In this document: piece after piece, positions 1 through 5,858 of the stretch
How positions within the stretch are numbered: the stretch's first letter is position 1
Layout: the number at the start of each line of letters is the position of its first letter
From: Gammaproteobacteria bacterium
GTDB taxonomy: Bacteria > Pseudomonadota > Gammaproteobacteria > Arenicellales > DRJH01
Assembly (NCBI GenBank): GCA_011052285.1
Contig: DRJH01000389.1
Location: 1-5,858 of the forward strand
Length of the DNA: 5,858 nucleotides
Direction: 5' to 3'
Made by a program: the position numbers and the translations under genes
Notes under the pieces: generated by a model
Databases searched by the model: none
What the model was told of the DNA's origin: nothing
What the model saw: the letters and a program-made list of their open reading frames with translations, nothing else

Positions 1-929
1 CCGCCATAGCTGTGCCAGGTAATGGGGACTCCGCGCTTCATCAACTCATGCAGGCAGGGTGTGGTGACGTAGATATTACCCATTAACACAAGCTGTGATG
101 TATCGATAAGACGAGCATCCTGCACTTTTTTATCATCGATGAAAATTTCCAGGTTCTCGCCCTTCTTGGCCACTTTCGCACTGTGTGCCTGGACATAGAC
201 CGGCAGCGCTTCGTCGCGTGCGACCGCCAGCGGCCTGGGCTGGATGGTTCCATGGTGCAGATAACGCACTTCGTCGGGGAGACAAATGCCTACCAGCGAA
301 CAGCGCGGGCACTTGGGGCTGTCGTCCAACGGTTGCGGCATGCGCCCGCCCTCGGCGATCAGGCGCAGACCGCTGATGGCGTTGATGGTGAGCGTGCGCA
401 GCTCGTCATCGAAGGCGACCCGCACCCGTTCTTTGCTCTCGACAAAGTAGATGGCGCCTTCTTCGCACTGATAACCATGCTCCTGGAGGATCAGACCCTG
501 AACACACAGCTGCACACGTTCCGGGTCATACACGCCGCAGGCGATGTGCGGACGTTTGCCGCGCTTGTAATCGACAGGAATGACAACGCCGTCTTCGACT
601 TCGATAAGATCCAGTTTGGCAATCAGACCCAACCGATTCGAGGACAGGGTAACCGAGCGGGCGTGTAGTTGTTCGTCTTCGTCCAGTTCGGACGCCGTCG
701 GCAGGTGGCCGGCTGCCTTGTCCACGCGCCGGTGTTTATAGCGACCATCGACGGTATCGGCCGACTCCGCCCATTCGCCCTGCACCCATTCCAGATAGGC
801 CAGTCGCGGGCAATACTGGTATTCGTTAACCATGCGCGCCGGCATCAACGGCTGGTCACCGGAAAGTTCGGGGAACGGGAGTGCGAGGTCGCCCTGGATC
901 GGTGGGGATTCGTCGGCGTTCTTTGGCAT
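1..929 (-). CDS. cas4-cas1: Cas4-Cas1 fusion protein, type I-G CRISPR adaptation (C-terminus off window)
   Basis: Translating the minus strand from the ATG at 929 gives 309 residues that run off the left edge. Residues 1 to about 230 are a Cas4 (RecB-like nuclease) domain: iron-sulfur cysteines at C40 (in YCPRLAY), C207, C210 and C216, a conserved-looking H66, D107 in AKLDLIE, and the D-x-K core D120/K122 in PVDYKRGK with Q140 behind it. From about residue 242 (LPVYVQAHSAKV) the sequence becomes a Cas1 N-terminal beta domain, ending in HELMKRGVPITWHSYG. The Cas1 active site lies off window. Cas4-Cas1 fusions are characteristic of type I-G; in this family Cas4 trims prespacers and selects those with a suitable PAM, and Cas1 (with Cas2) integrates them. 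The start is 7 nt after the toxin stop, so the gene is probably cotranscribed with the toxin-antitoxin pair. The Shine-Dalgarno is weak (AGGG, about 12 nt upstream), suggesting coupled translation. The Cas4 part is clearly GC-richer than the Cas1 part. Confidence 0.95.
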   Translation of the reverse strand, partial: MPKNADESPPIQGDLALPFPELSGDQPLMPARMVNEYQYCPRLAYLEWVQGEWAESADTVDGRYKHRRVDKAAGHLPTASELDEDEQLHARSVTLSSNRLGLIAKLDLIEVEDGVVIPVDYKRGKRPHIACGVYDPERVQLCVQGLILQEHGYQCEEGAIYFVESKERVRVAFDDELRTLTINAISGLRLIAEGGRMPQPLDDSPKCPRCSLVGICLPDEVRYLHHGTIQPRPLAVARDEALPVYVQAHSAKVAKKGENLEIFIDDKKVQDARLIDTSQLVLMGNIYVTTPCLHELMKRGVPITWHSYG

Positions 930-936
930 GGGCAGA

Positions 937-1233
937 CTACGCCCTGAGTAACCGTCGTGCGAACAACGTTTGCATGTCCCGCCACCCGTCGGCAATGAGA
1001 TAGATGTAAACCCGTTTCCCCTGGCTACGGTAAACCACCCGGTAGGGTTTAAGGAATACCTGTCGGTAATCACGAATACCAAGGGCCAGCAGCTTCTTTG
1101 GACCGGAAATTACTTTCTCCAGCCGTTTGAGTACGTGCTCTGCCCTGGAGGGAAGGTCGTGTTCGCTGATGTAATTGCGGATATCTTCCAGGTCCCGTGC
1201 CGCATCCTCGGTCAACAGCACTGCATAGCGCAT
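937..1233 (-). CDS. ParE/RelE-family toxin, apparently with an internal deletion
   Basis: This 98-aa protein begins MRYAVLLTEDAARDLEDI. It shows the usual RelE/ParE order: an N-terminal strand, two helices (residues about 10-42), then strands carrying IRDYRQVF (53-60), KPYRVVYR (62-69) and VYIYLIADG (75-83), and a basic C-terminal helix RRDMQ-like segment ending ARRLLRA. Members act on mRNA at the ribosome (RelE) or on gyrase (ParE); sequence alone does not tell which. I chose the ATG at 1233, not the upstream ATG at 1266, because it starts at the family N-terminus and overlaps the antitoxin stop as TGATG, a typical antitoxin-toxin junction. Residues 41-46 (VISGPK) join helix 2 directly to the KLLALGIRDYR strand, whereas relatives, as I remember them, carry about 12 more residues there including a P-E-R-G turn. 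The frame is intact, so it is either a compacted or an inactivated toxin. Its stop is 7 nt before cas4-cas1. Confidence 0.82.
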   Translation of the reverse strand: MRYAVLLTEDAARDLEDIRNYISEHDLPSRAEHVLKRLEKVISGPKKLLALGIRDYRQVFLKPYRVVYRSQGKRVYIYLIADGWRDMQTLFARRLLRA

Positions 1234-1346
1234 CAGTCGTCGGACGCTTTTTTCTTGCGCAGACACTTGAAGGCATCCCTGGCTGCAACTACTCTACCTT
1301 CTTCAACCTGACGATTACCCAGTGCAAGAATTTTAAGCATCGCCAT
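1233..1346 (-). CDS. Short Phd/YefM-type antitoxin, C-terminal part only
   Basis: The 37-codon frame reads MAMLKILALGNRQVEEGR and ends CLRKKKASDD. It matches the remembered C-terminal third of Phd/YefM-family antitoxins that accompany this type of RelE toxin (pattern YEETQETLxLLKILALGNRQVExGK, then VxxRLRxKR). That part wraps the toxin; the missing N-terminal part forms the dimer and binds DNA. The family similarity continues in frame upstream of the ATG as AEYEETQET (to about 1373), but a TGA at 1406-1404 closes the frame and no start codon lies between. It is therefore an N-terminally truncated antitoxin. Two starts are possible: ATG 1346 (3 nt after AGGAG at 1354-1350) or ATG 1340 (9 nt after it, the better spacing, giving 35 aa). 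The AGGAG is made of the old Gln-Glu codons. The stop overlaps the toxin start. Whether the peptide is made and still neutralises the toxin is unknown. Confidence 0.6.
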   Translation of the reverse strand: MAMLKILALGNRQVEEGRVVAARDAFKCLRKKKASDD

Positions 1347-1349
1347 CGT

Positions 1350-1354
1350 CTCCT
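1350..1354 (-). promoter_or_regulatory. Ribosome binding site of the short antitoxin
   Basis: The minus strand reads AGGAG here, 9 nt before the ATG at 1340 and 3 nt before the ATG at 1346, so it favours the inner start. It falls inside what looks like former antitoxin coding sequence (CAG GAG, Gln-Glu). Confidence 0.5.
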
Positions 1355-1380
1355 GCGTTTCCTCATATTCTGCATGACTA

Positions 1381-1407
1381 AATATAGACCCTATATAATC
1401 TTGTCAC
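1381..1407 (-). promoter_or_regulatory. Possible weak promoter with inverted repeat ahead of the toxin-antitoxin pair
   Basis: On the minus strand GTGACA (1407-1402, five of six bases of TTGACA) is followed after 15 nt by TATATT (1386-1381), a fair -10 box but with a short spacer. The region contains a perfect 6-bp inverted repeat, ATATAG-ACC-CTATAT on the plus strand (1382-1396), overlapping the -10. Placement 35-60 nt before the antitoxin start and the AT-rich dyad resemble an autoregulated toxin-antitoxin promoter. If active it would also transcribe cas4-cas1. Chance AT-rich sequence is a real alternative. Confidence 0.35.
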
Positions 1408-1471
1408 AGCTTGCCGGTATAGCAGGCTTCCCCTGGCCAGCTAAAGCATTGATAACGGCCTATTTGCTGTC

Positions 1472-1495
1472 CTGAATATCAGCGCCTGAGATCAG
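1472..1495 (-). repeat. Tandem CTGA/TCAG dyads at the csb2 stop codon
   Basis: Two similar small palindromes lie side by side: CTGAATATCAG (1472-1482) and CTGAGATCAG (1486-1495) on the plus strand. In RNA from the minus strand they could fold as a nested hairpin: outer CTGA/TCAG, a 2x3 internal loop, inner TCAG/CTGA and a GCG loop. The first arm includes the csb2 TGA stop. No U-run follows, so it is not an intrinsic terminator; it might stabilise or process the mRNA end, or be chance. Confidence 0.4.
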
Positions 1496-3060
1496 ACCGG
1501 CCGAAACATGCCCAACCCGTAATGGCAGGCGAAGCCCAGTGCCAGCGGACCCTTTACCGGTTGAGAAAACCGTAAGCGTAGAAAATAGCCCTGGGTATCG
1601 GGTTGGGTGATGCCGCGTTTATTGCGAAAACGGTGGAAATGGGTCACTCGACGAGCTTTGCCGTGAACCGTGATCGCTGGCAACCGCTCCACACTTTCCA
1701 GTTCCTGTGCTAATTCACGCAGCCGGCATTCTTTACGAATGAAGGCGGTTAGTTGCTCAAGCTCGGAGGGGTTCTTTTTCAAATGCCAGGGTCGGAGATA
1801 CGGCGTGGCAGACTGCCAGACAGTACTTTCTTTTGTATACAGACTGTCGGCGGAAAAATCCGTGGCCTTGCCGATGCCTTCCAGTACCACCTGCCATTCC
1901 ATGCCCTGCCTGCCCCGCAACAGTGTGAGGCGGCTCAGGACATGTTGGGCTTCCCGCGACAATCCATCGGGTGCGTGTAGCAGTATGTGGTCAATGCAGC
2001 CATCAGCAGCGGCATCCTCTGGCAGATAAAAAGCGTGACCGTGACGGTTCGCTGCGCCAAGATCATGGCCTGAGAGTACCGGCGGGATATTGTCTGCGCC
2101 TTGTAGAACGTATTTGGCCTTGCTCATAGCTGCTGTGCGAAAATATTCGCCAATCCGTATGGCATCTTCGATGCGGGGTAACGGTTTACCAATAAGCATA
2201 AAGCGTGCGGTCGTCACCACCGACCGACGCACCTTCGGTTGCCCCAATTTCGGGCGCAGACAATCCAGTGGACGGAGATATTCGACGAAACGACCGGCTG
2301 GCGGCTGGCTCCAACCGGCTTGCTGGAGTTCGCTGGTGTCGAGACACAACGCCTGCGTAAGGTGTTCCGGCGTGGTCAGTTGCAATAACTTTTTCTTTTT
2401 ACCACGCTGACCGGCAATCTTGTTGCTGACAAAATCATCCCGCCACTGCCGGTACGCTGTGGTCGGGCTGGGCGCAAGCAGGCGTACAACCTCACCTCTA
2501 ACCTCACCGGTATCCCGGTCGACAGCATCCTCACCCGGTCGGCACAGAGACTCACTCATTATTTTTTCTTCGCTATCCAGCGCCTTGATAATATCGGCAG
2601 GCATTTCATCATCTGCCAGTCGTCGGGCTTCGACCCAGCTCTCTGCACGTCCCAAATATCCCATACAGTGCAACAACTCATCCAGCAGGCGACACTGGTC
2701 GCTGTTCAGTAGCCGTTGAGGCCAAACCATCACGAGTTCATCGTCAGCGTTGATTCGGGCAAAGGCATCGAATACCAACGACGTATTACCTTTCCACTGA
2801 GGCATGTAATGGCGTGAATGCGTATGCACCGCTGCCGGCAAATGATAAAGCGGCAACGTCTCCCCCAGTTCGTCGATCAGACTCTCCAGCCGGTCGTAGG
2901 GAAATTGATGGTGATCCAGTTTATGATACCAAGTGGAAATCAGCGCCCGGCACACCCGCCAGGGCGCAGGCGGCCATTCTACATCCGCTTCATTGACGTG
3001 CCGCCCCCAGGGGTTAGCGTGGTAACGCCCAGCCAGAAAACGAAATCCGATCGCGAGCAT
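1492..3060 (-). CDS. csb2: Csb2 (GSU0054 family), Cas5-Cas6 fusion of type I-G Cascade
   Basis: The 522-aa protein opens with the family signature: GRYHANPWGRHVNEADVEWP (residues 11-30) followed by PAPWR. In type I-G this protein is regarded as a Cas5 fused to a Cas6: the N-terminal part caps the 5' handle of the crRNA and the C-terminal part cuts the repeat in pre-crRNA. The C-terminus shows a candidate catalytic histidine in THFHRFR (H474 or H476) and a glycine-rich segment, GPLALGFACHYGLGMF (504-519), like the RAMP glycine-rich loop. A lysine patch (GKKKKLLQL, encoded near 2400-2380) in the middle may contact RNA. The ATG at 3060 is preceded by AGGA 9 nt upstream, inside the end of csb1, and csb1 stops only 4 nt before it, so translation is probably coupled. 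Length and both ends look complete. The family call is firm; the catalytic residue is inferred. Confidence 0.93.
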   Translation of the reverse strand: MLAIGFRFLAGRYHANPWGRHVNEADVEWPPAPWRVCRALISTWYHKLDHHQFPYDRLESLIDELGETLPLYHLPAAVHTHSRHYMPQWKGNTSLVFDAFARINADDELVMVWPQRLLNSDQCRLLDELLHCMGYLGRAESWVEARRLADDEMPADIIKALDSEEKIMSESLCRPGEDAVDRDTGEVRGEVVRLLAPSPTTAYRQWRDDFVSNKIAGQRGKKKKLLQLTTPEHLTQALCLDTSELQQAGWSQPPAGRFVEYLRPLDCLRPKLGQPKVRRSVVTTARFMLIGKPLPRIEDAIRIGEYFRTAAMSKAKYVLQGADNIPPVLSGHDLGAANRHGHAFYLPEDAAADGCIDHILLHAPDGLSREAQHVLSRLTLLRGRQGMEWQVVLEGIGKATDFSADSLYTKESTVWQSATPYLRPWHLKKNPSELEQLTAFIRKECRLRELAQELESVERLPAITVHGKARRVTHFHRFRNKRGITQPDTQGYFLRLRFSQPVKGPLALGFACHYGLGMFRPV

Positions 3061-3064
3061 GTGA

Positions 3065-4018
3065 CTATTTCCTGTAGGTCACTTCGGTTACAGGAGGCTC
3101 GGCGAATGCGGATTCTTCACGGGCTGATTTGATCAAGTCCGGCAACGCCTTCTCCAGATCAGCTATTGACGGAAGCACAAAATTTTCAGGCCGGGTGGTC
3201 GATAGCGTTTCCACATCCAGATCGCACGCAGTTCGCAGGCGCAGACCGGTTTCAAGAAAACGCCGAATTTTATACAGTGAAATTGCGATCAACAGCCCAT
3301 TGATGCTCGGACTGAAACCGTAGCCACGCAACTGCGCCAGATCGAGGTTGAAGTAAGCAGTAATTTTTGGCGAGACATATTCATCGCGTGAAAACGGTAC
3401 ATTACCAAATCCCCTGGCTGTATCGCCCGAGGGATTAACCGAGTCATTCTTAACACCTCCACTGGCTGCCACCTTGACTTCTTCTGCTTCAATAAATGCC
3501 GACAATGCCCGTGGCAGGCGTAGACGACCACCGGCCAGATCCTTCTTGGCCAGGAATATGCCATGCAATAAAGCATTGATATCCAGCTTCAGCAGTGTCT
3601 TTGCCAGCTTCTTTAAATCAACAGCGCCTTCATTCATGTCCGCCAGTTCAGATTTTAGCAAATCGAAAACGGTTTTATCCTTACCTTCCAGAATGTAAGG
3701 CGAGTTAATCCGGTGGGCTTCAAGCACCGAATTTGTCAGCGCCGCACCTGCCTCGTCAAGGACTCGCACGAACGGTAACCCTGCGAGCGGGGACTGCCAA
3801 TCATTGCGAACCCCATCCCAGCAAACCACTTCCAAACGATTCGCCATGCTCTGGGCCGATTCGACGAGAAGCATCTTTTCACCATCTGGACCTTCGTACT
3901 CGGCTGCACCGATTTCCGGGAACCCTGTAGGTTGAAAACGGCTACCTTGCACCGGCTTGAGGCGGGCTTCTATCAATAGACGGGGACTGCCGTTAAGTGC
4001 ATCAATGTTTAGCGTCAT
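3065..4018 (-). CDS. csb1: Csb1 (GSU0053 family), Cas7 backbone subunit of type I-G Cascade
   Basis: The 317-aa protein looks like a full-length member of the Csb1/Cas7 family of type I-G. Recognisable stretches are EARLKPVQGSRFQPTGFPEI (residues 18-37), the LLVESAQSMANRLE segment that follows it, RINSPYILEG in the middle, the LLHGIFLAKKDLAGGRLRLP segment, and RLRTACDLDVE near the end. Several Cas7 copies polymerise along the crRNA spacer and hold it for pairing with target DNA. It has no catalytic residues expected of a nuclease. The ATG at 4018 has a strong Shine-Dalgarno, GAGGAG (4030-4025), 6 nt upstream; the only gene with such a strong site here, fitting a subunit needed in many copies. 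It lies 25 nt after csx17 and 4 nt before csb2, in one operon. No frameshift or truncation is seen. Confidence 0.93.
   Translation of the reverse strand: MTLNIDALNGSPRLLIEARLKPVQGSRFQPTGFPEIGAAEYEGPDGEKMLLVESAQSMANRLEVVCWDGVRNDWQSPLAGLPFVRVLDEAGAALTNSVLEAHRINSPYILEGKDKTVFDLLKSELADMNEGAVDLKKLAKTLLKLDINALLHGIFLAKKDLAGGRLRLPRALSAFIEAEEVKVAASGGVKNDSVNPSGDTARGFGNVPFSRDEYVSPKITAYFNLDLAQLRGYGFSPSINGLLIAISLYKIRRFLETGLRLRTACDLDVETLSTTRPENFVLPSIADLEKALPDLIKSAREESAFAEPPVTEVTYRK
3070..3073 (-). promoter_or_regulatory. Ribosome binding site of csb2 inside the csb1 end
   Basis: AGGA on the minus strand lies 9 nt before the csb2 ATG. The csb1 TAG stop (3067-3065) sits between site and start, the arrangement expected for coupled translation. 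It supports the ATG at 3060. Confidence 0.6.
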
Positions 4019-4024
4019 TCTATT

Positions 4025-4030
4025 CTCCTC
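4025..4030 (-). promoter_or_regulatory. Strong ribosome binding site of csb1
   Basis: GAGGAG on the minus strand, 6 nt before the csb1 ATG, fixes that start. It is the best Shine-Dalgarno in the window and lies in the 25-nt csx17-csb1 gap. Confidence 0.8.
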
Positions 4031-4043
4031 AGCTTTTATATCG

Positions 4044-5858
4044 TCAAGAGGCCTGGCGCTGTTCAGCGCTCCGCCTGCAAATCAAATGGTGTAACTTCCG
4101 CACGGCGGCATCCGTCAGCGGTATGAGCAAGGATGCGGCTAACCGCCGGCCGGATATTCCCGCAGCGGAAGGTGTGCCACCCAATGTTGACAGACCGGCA
4201 ATCCGTAAACGCCGCTGCGCCAGTGCCAAGGCATCCTGTGTTCGACCCGTTGCCAACAGGCGCATCAGTCCTGGCGGTATGGGCAGGGCTGCCATCCCAG
4301 CCAGCAGCCCACAGCGCTGGAGTTGTCGATCTGGAACGAATAGTAGCTTTATCAGCGCATAAGCTGCCGGTACAGGAAATGGTTCTTCACCGGGAGGCTG
4401 TTCCGACTTTGCCGGAATCTTGCAGTGCGCCAATCCTGGCAGTAACTGGCCAATTCGGTTATCGTCGATCGCCTCATCAAGAAAAGCTCCGACTACCGCA
4501 ACATCCACTGCAAGCCTGCCTCCGAGGGGCTTATCGCCCTGACCTGGCTTGTGCGCGAGTAATAAACGTTTTTCCAGCACGGCAACAAGGTTCTTTTCGA
4601 TCCCGCCATGATTCCAGGTGTAGTAGTGATGCTTTGCACCTTCCGGTAGCCAATCAGGAAAGTACCTACCTGGATCAAGCGGGGACAAATGTGCCCACAT
4701 GGGTATGGTGTGCTTATTTCCACTTCCAAGCCCGGCCAACGCCGAGGCAATGTGAAACTCAAGGCTGTTATCCCGCGCCGCGAAAAACCAGCGCTCACTC
4801 AAAAAAGGTACAGGAGGGATATTCTCTCTTGTTGAGGCACTGGTGCCGGCGTACTGCTGGATTTGGCCAAGTGTAATAAGCACCTTCTGAACAGCGCCAC
4901 AACCGTGCGTACCGTGCCTGCTCAGATCAAATAATGCATCATCCAGGCGGTGCGCAAGCATTTTGATATGGTTTGCCGCTTCGTCCCGGCGCGCCCAGGA
5001 CTGAAAACGCCAGAGCCAGTGATCCAGCTCGCTGATCAAATCCTGCTGCGGCTTTCGCGGTATATAAAACCGGTTGAGTGGCATAGCCAGAAACGCTTTC
5101 CCTGATCGTTTCATGAAAGTGTAGCGCTGGAAGCTATTGATACCCCGACTGGCCGCCAACGTGCTCACTGCCCGGGAAAAATCCAGACCATCCCTGGCAC
5201 TGTGGCGACCAAGCGCAACCCTACCCTCGGAGAACAGGGACTTTATAGACCCGAGACTGGCCGGGCTACTCCATAACGGTAACCAGATTTCAGCGCGCGA
5301 GGAACTTTCGTCACTCAGCGCAACACCACCTTGACCGCTCCCCTTGGGTCTCACTGTAAACGGGAATGCCATTGCGCCTGCCCCGTCAACCCCCAGTCGA
5401 CGAGTTGCCGCTGCCGCAAACAACAAGGAACCCTCGATCATCAGGACAAAGTTCCAGGGATTAATCAACGCACCTGCTTCGTACCCTGTTCCTGCATTTG
5501 GTCCGCCAGCCTGCCCGGGAGAAAACTGGCCGATGGCATCGTTTTTCCACCCAACTGTAATATCGTCAAACAAAGTGTTTATGAGTAAATCAGAAGCGGC
5601 AGGCGTTGGTTTCCCATCTTCATTCTCAACGAGATCAAACAATCTCTGTATAAAATTATTAGTGAAGTCAAGATTACCATCTGTTCCACCCGTTCCCAGC
5701 AAGGGCGGAAACATCAAATTATCACTGGATATCAATATTGAGGCGTCCAGAGAAGAAAGCCCGCTATCTGGCAGTTCAGCCCTCAACAAATTTAATAGAT
5801 GATTTTTTTTATCTCTTTCTTTTGGGGACTCTACCAGTGATAATTCATTCAAAATTGC
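4044..5858 (-). CDS. csx17: Csx17 (Cas8g), large subunit of type I-G Cascade (N-terminus off window)
   Basis: The frame is open from the right edge to the TGA at 4046-4044, 604 residues visible. The Csx17 family is recognised by PLLGTGGTDGNLDFTNNF (encoded near 5705-5650), VPFLSERWFFAARD (near 4805-4765), and VPAAYALIKLLFVP (near 4375-4335). Csx17 is the type I-G counterpart of Cas8, thought to read the PAM and start R-loop formation on target DNA; no nuclease motif is visible. A TTG at 5852 could open the frame, but the family has a conserved N-terminal region before the GTGGTDG segment, and the frame runs through the edge, so that start is rejected. The N-terminal visible part is AT-rich (about 38% GC over 5641-5820) while the C-terminal part is near 62% (4141-4260). 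An A8 run lies at 5810-5803. Csb1 follows 25 nt downstream. cas3 is probably upstream, off window. Confidence 0.93.
   Translation of the reverse strand, partial: AILNELSLVESPKERDKKNHLLNLLRAELPDSGLSSLDASILISSDNLMFPPLLGTGGTDGNLDFTNNFIQRLFDLVENEDGKPTPAASDLLINTLFDDITVGWKNDAIGQFSPGQAGGPNAGTGYEAGALINPWNFVLMIEGSLLFAAAATRRLGVDGAGAMAFPFTVRPKGSGQGGVALSDESSSRAEIWLPLWSSPASLGSIKSLFSEGRVALGRHSARDGLDFSRAVSTLAASRGINSFQRYTFMKRSGKAFLAMPLNRFYIPRKPQQDLISELDHWLWRFQSWARRDEAANHIKMLAHRLDDALFDLSRHGTHGCGAVQKVLITLGQIQQYAGTSASTRENIPPVPFLSERWFFAARDNSLEFHIASALAGLGSGNKHTIPMWAHLSPLDPGRYFPDWLPEGAKHHYYTWNHGGIEKNLVAVLEKRLLLAHKPGQGDKPLGGRLAVDVAVVGAFLDEAIDDNRIGQLLPGLAHCKIPAKSEQPPGEEPFPVPAAYALIKLLFVPDRQLQRCGLLAGMAALPIPPGLMRLLATGRTQDALALAQRRLRIAGLSTLGGTPSAAGISGRRLAASLLIPLTDAAVRKLHHLICRRSAEQRQAS

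Larger units (their letters stand above)
1347..1491. other. Intergenic gap between csb2 and the antitoxin
   Basis: This 145-nt stretch is the only sizeable gap in the window. It separates the interference genes from the toxin-antitoxin and adaptation genes. It holds a dyad at the csb2 end, the possible promoter above, and about 25 nt of in-frame antitoxin remnant next to the antitoxin start. I see no CRISPR repeat, tRNA or classical U-tract terminator in it. Confidence 0.6.

Noticed and set aside
183..668. A 161-codon open stretch on the plus strand opposite cas4-cas1
   Set aside because: The minus strand carries clear Cas4 motifs (four cysteines, D-x-K core) across the same bases, so the plus-strand frame is a GC-driven shadow.
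970..1311. A 113-codon open stretch on the plus strand over the toxin-antitoxin pair
   Set aside because: It is antisense to the toxin and antitoxin, which match known families; its product resembles nothing I recognise.
1391..1459. A minus-strand frame with GQGKPAIP, faintly like the NGKPAAVL turn of a Phd N-terminal half, in a different frame from the antitoxin
   Set aside because: The spacing to the preceding Val-Ile does not fit the family and the rest shows no similarity; it is probably chance, though a frameshifted remnant cannot be excluded.
4133..4876. A 247-codon open stretch on the plus strand opposite csx17
   Set aside because: It lies wholly antisense to a well-supported csx17, has no recognisable domain and no good ribosome binding site; it is a shadow of the real frame.
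5850..5852. TTG as the start codon of csx17
   Set aside because: The frame stays open to the window edge and the Csx17 family has more N-terminal sequence, so the true start is off window.
1..5858. CRISPR repeat-spacer array, cas2, cas3
   Set aside because: No regularly spaced repeat of 25-40 nt and no matching protein frame is present; they are expected beyond the window edges.

Overview
This window is the middle of a type I-G (formerly I-U) CRISPR-Cas locus, read entirely from the minus strand. In transcription order (right to left) it holds csx17/cas8g (cut by the right edge), csb1/cas7, csb2/cas5-cas6, a small and apparently eroded Phd/RelE-type toxin-antitoxin pair, and a cas4-cas1 fusion (cut by the left edge). 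The plus strand has no convincing gene; its long open stretches are antisense shadows. The window ends cut off cas2, the repeat-spacer array and probably cas3, which are normally neighbours of this set.

Region by region: 5858-4044 is most of Csx17, the large subunit of the type I-G Cascade. After 25 nt comes csb1 (4018-3065), the backbone subunit, and after 4 nt csb2 (3060-1492), whose two halves correspond to Cas5 and Cas6. These three make the interference complex and crRNA, and their spacing indicates one operon. A 145-nt gap (1491-1347) follows. It has a short dyad at the csb2 stop and a possible weak promoter over a 6-bp inverted repeat. Then comes a 37-codon antitoxin reading frame overlapping a 98-aa ParE/RelE-like toxin by a TGATG junction (1346-937), and 7 nt later cas4-cas1 (929 to the left edge), the adaptation gene.

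The main point of interest is the toxin-antitoxin pair between the interference and adaptation halves. The antitoxin looks like only the C-terminal, toxin-binding part of a Phd/YefM-type protein. The toxin appears to lack about a dozen residues that its relatives carry between the second helix and the central sheet. This suggests a decaying or repurposed addiction module whose promoter may now feed cas4-cas1. These comparisons rest on remembered family patterns, not on an alignment run here.

The host is most likely a proteobacterium, perhaps a gammaproteobacterium: the genes use ATG starts with ordinary Shine-Dalgarno sites and have moderate GC. The assignment is tentative. GC is uneven by hand tally: about 62% in the Cas4 part, 49% in the visible Cas1 part and about 38% near the right edge, which fits modular assembly.
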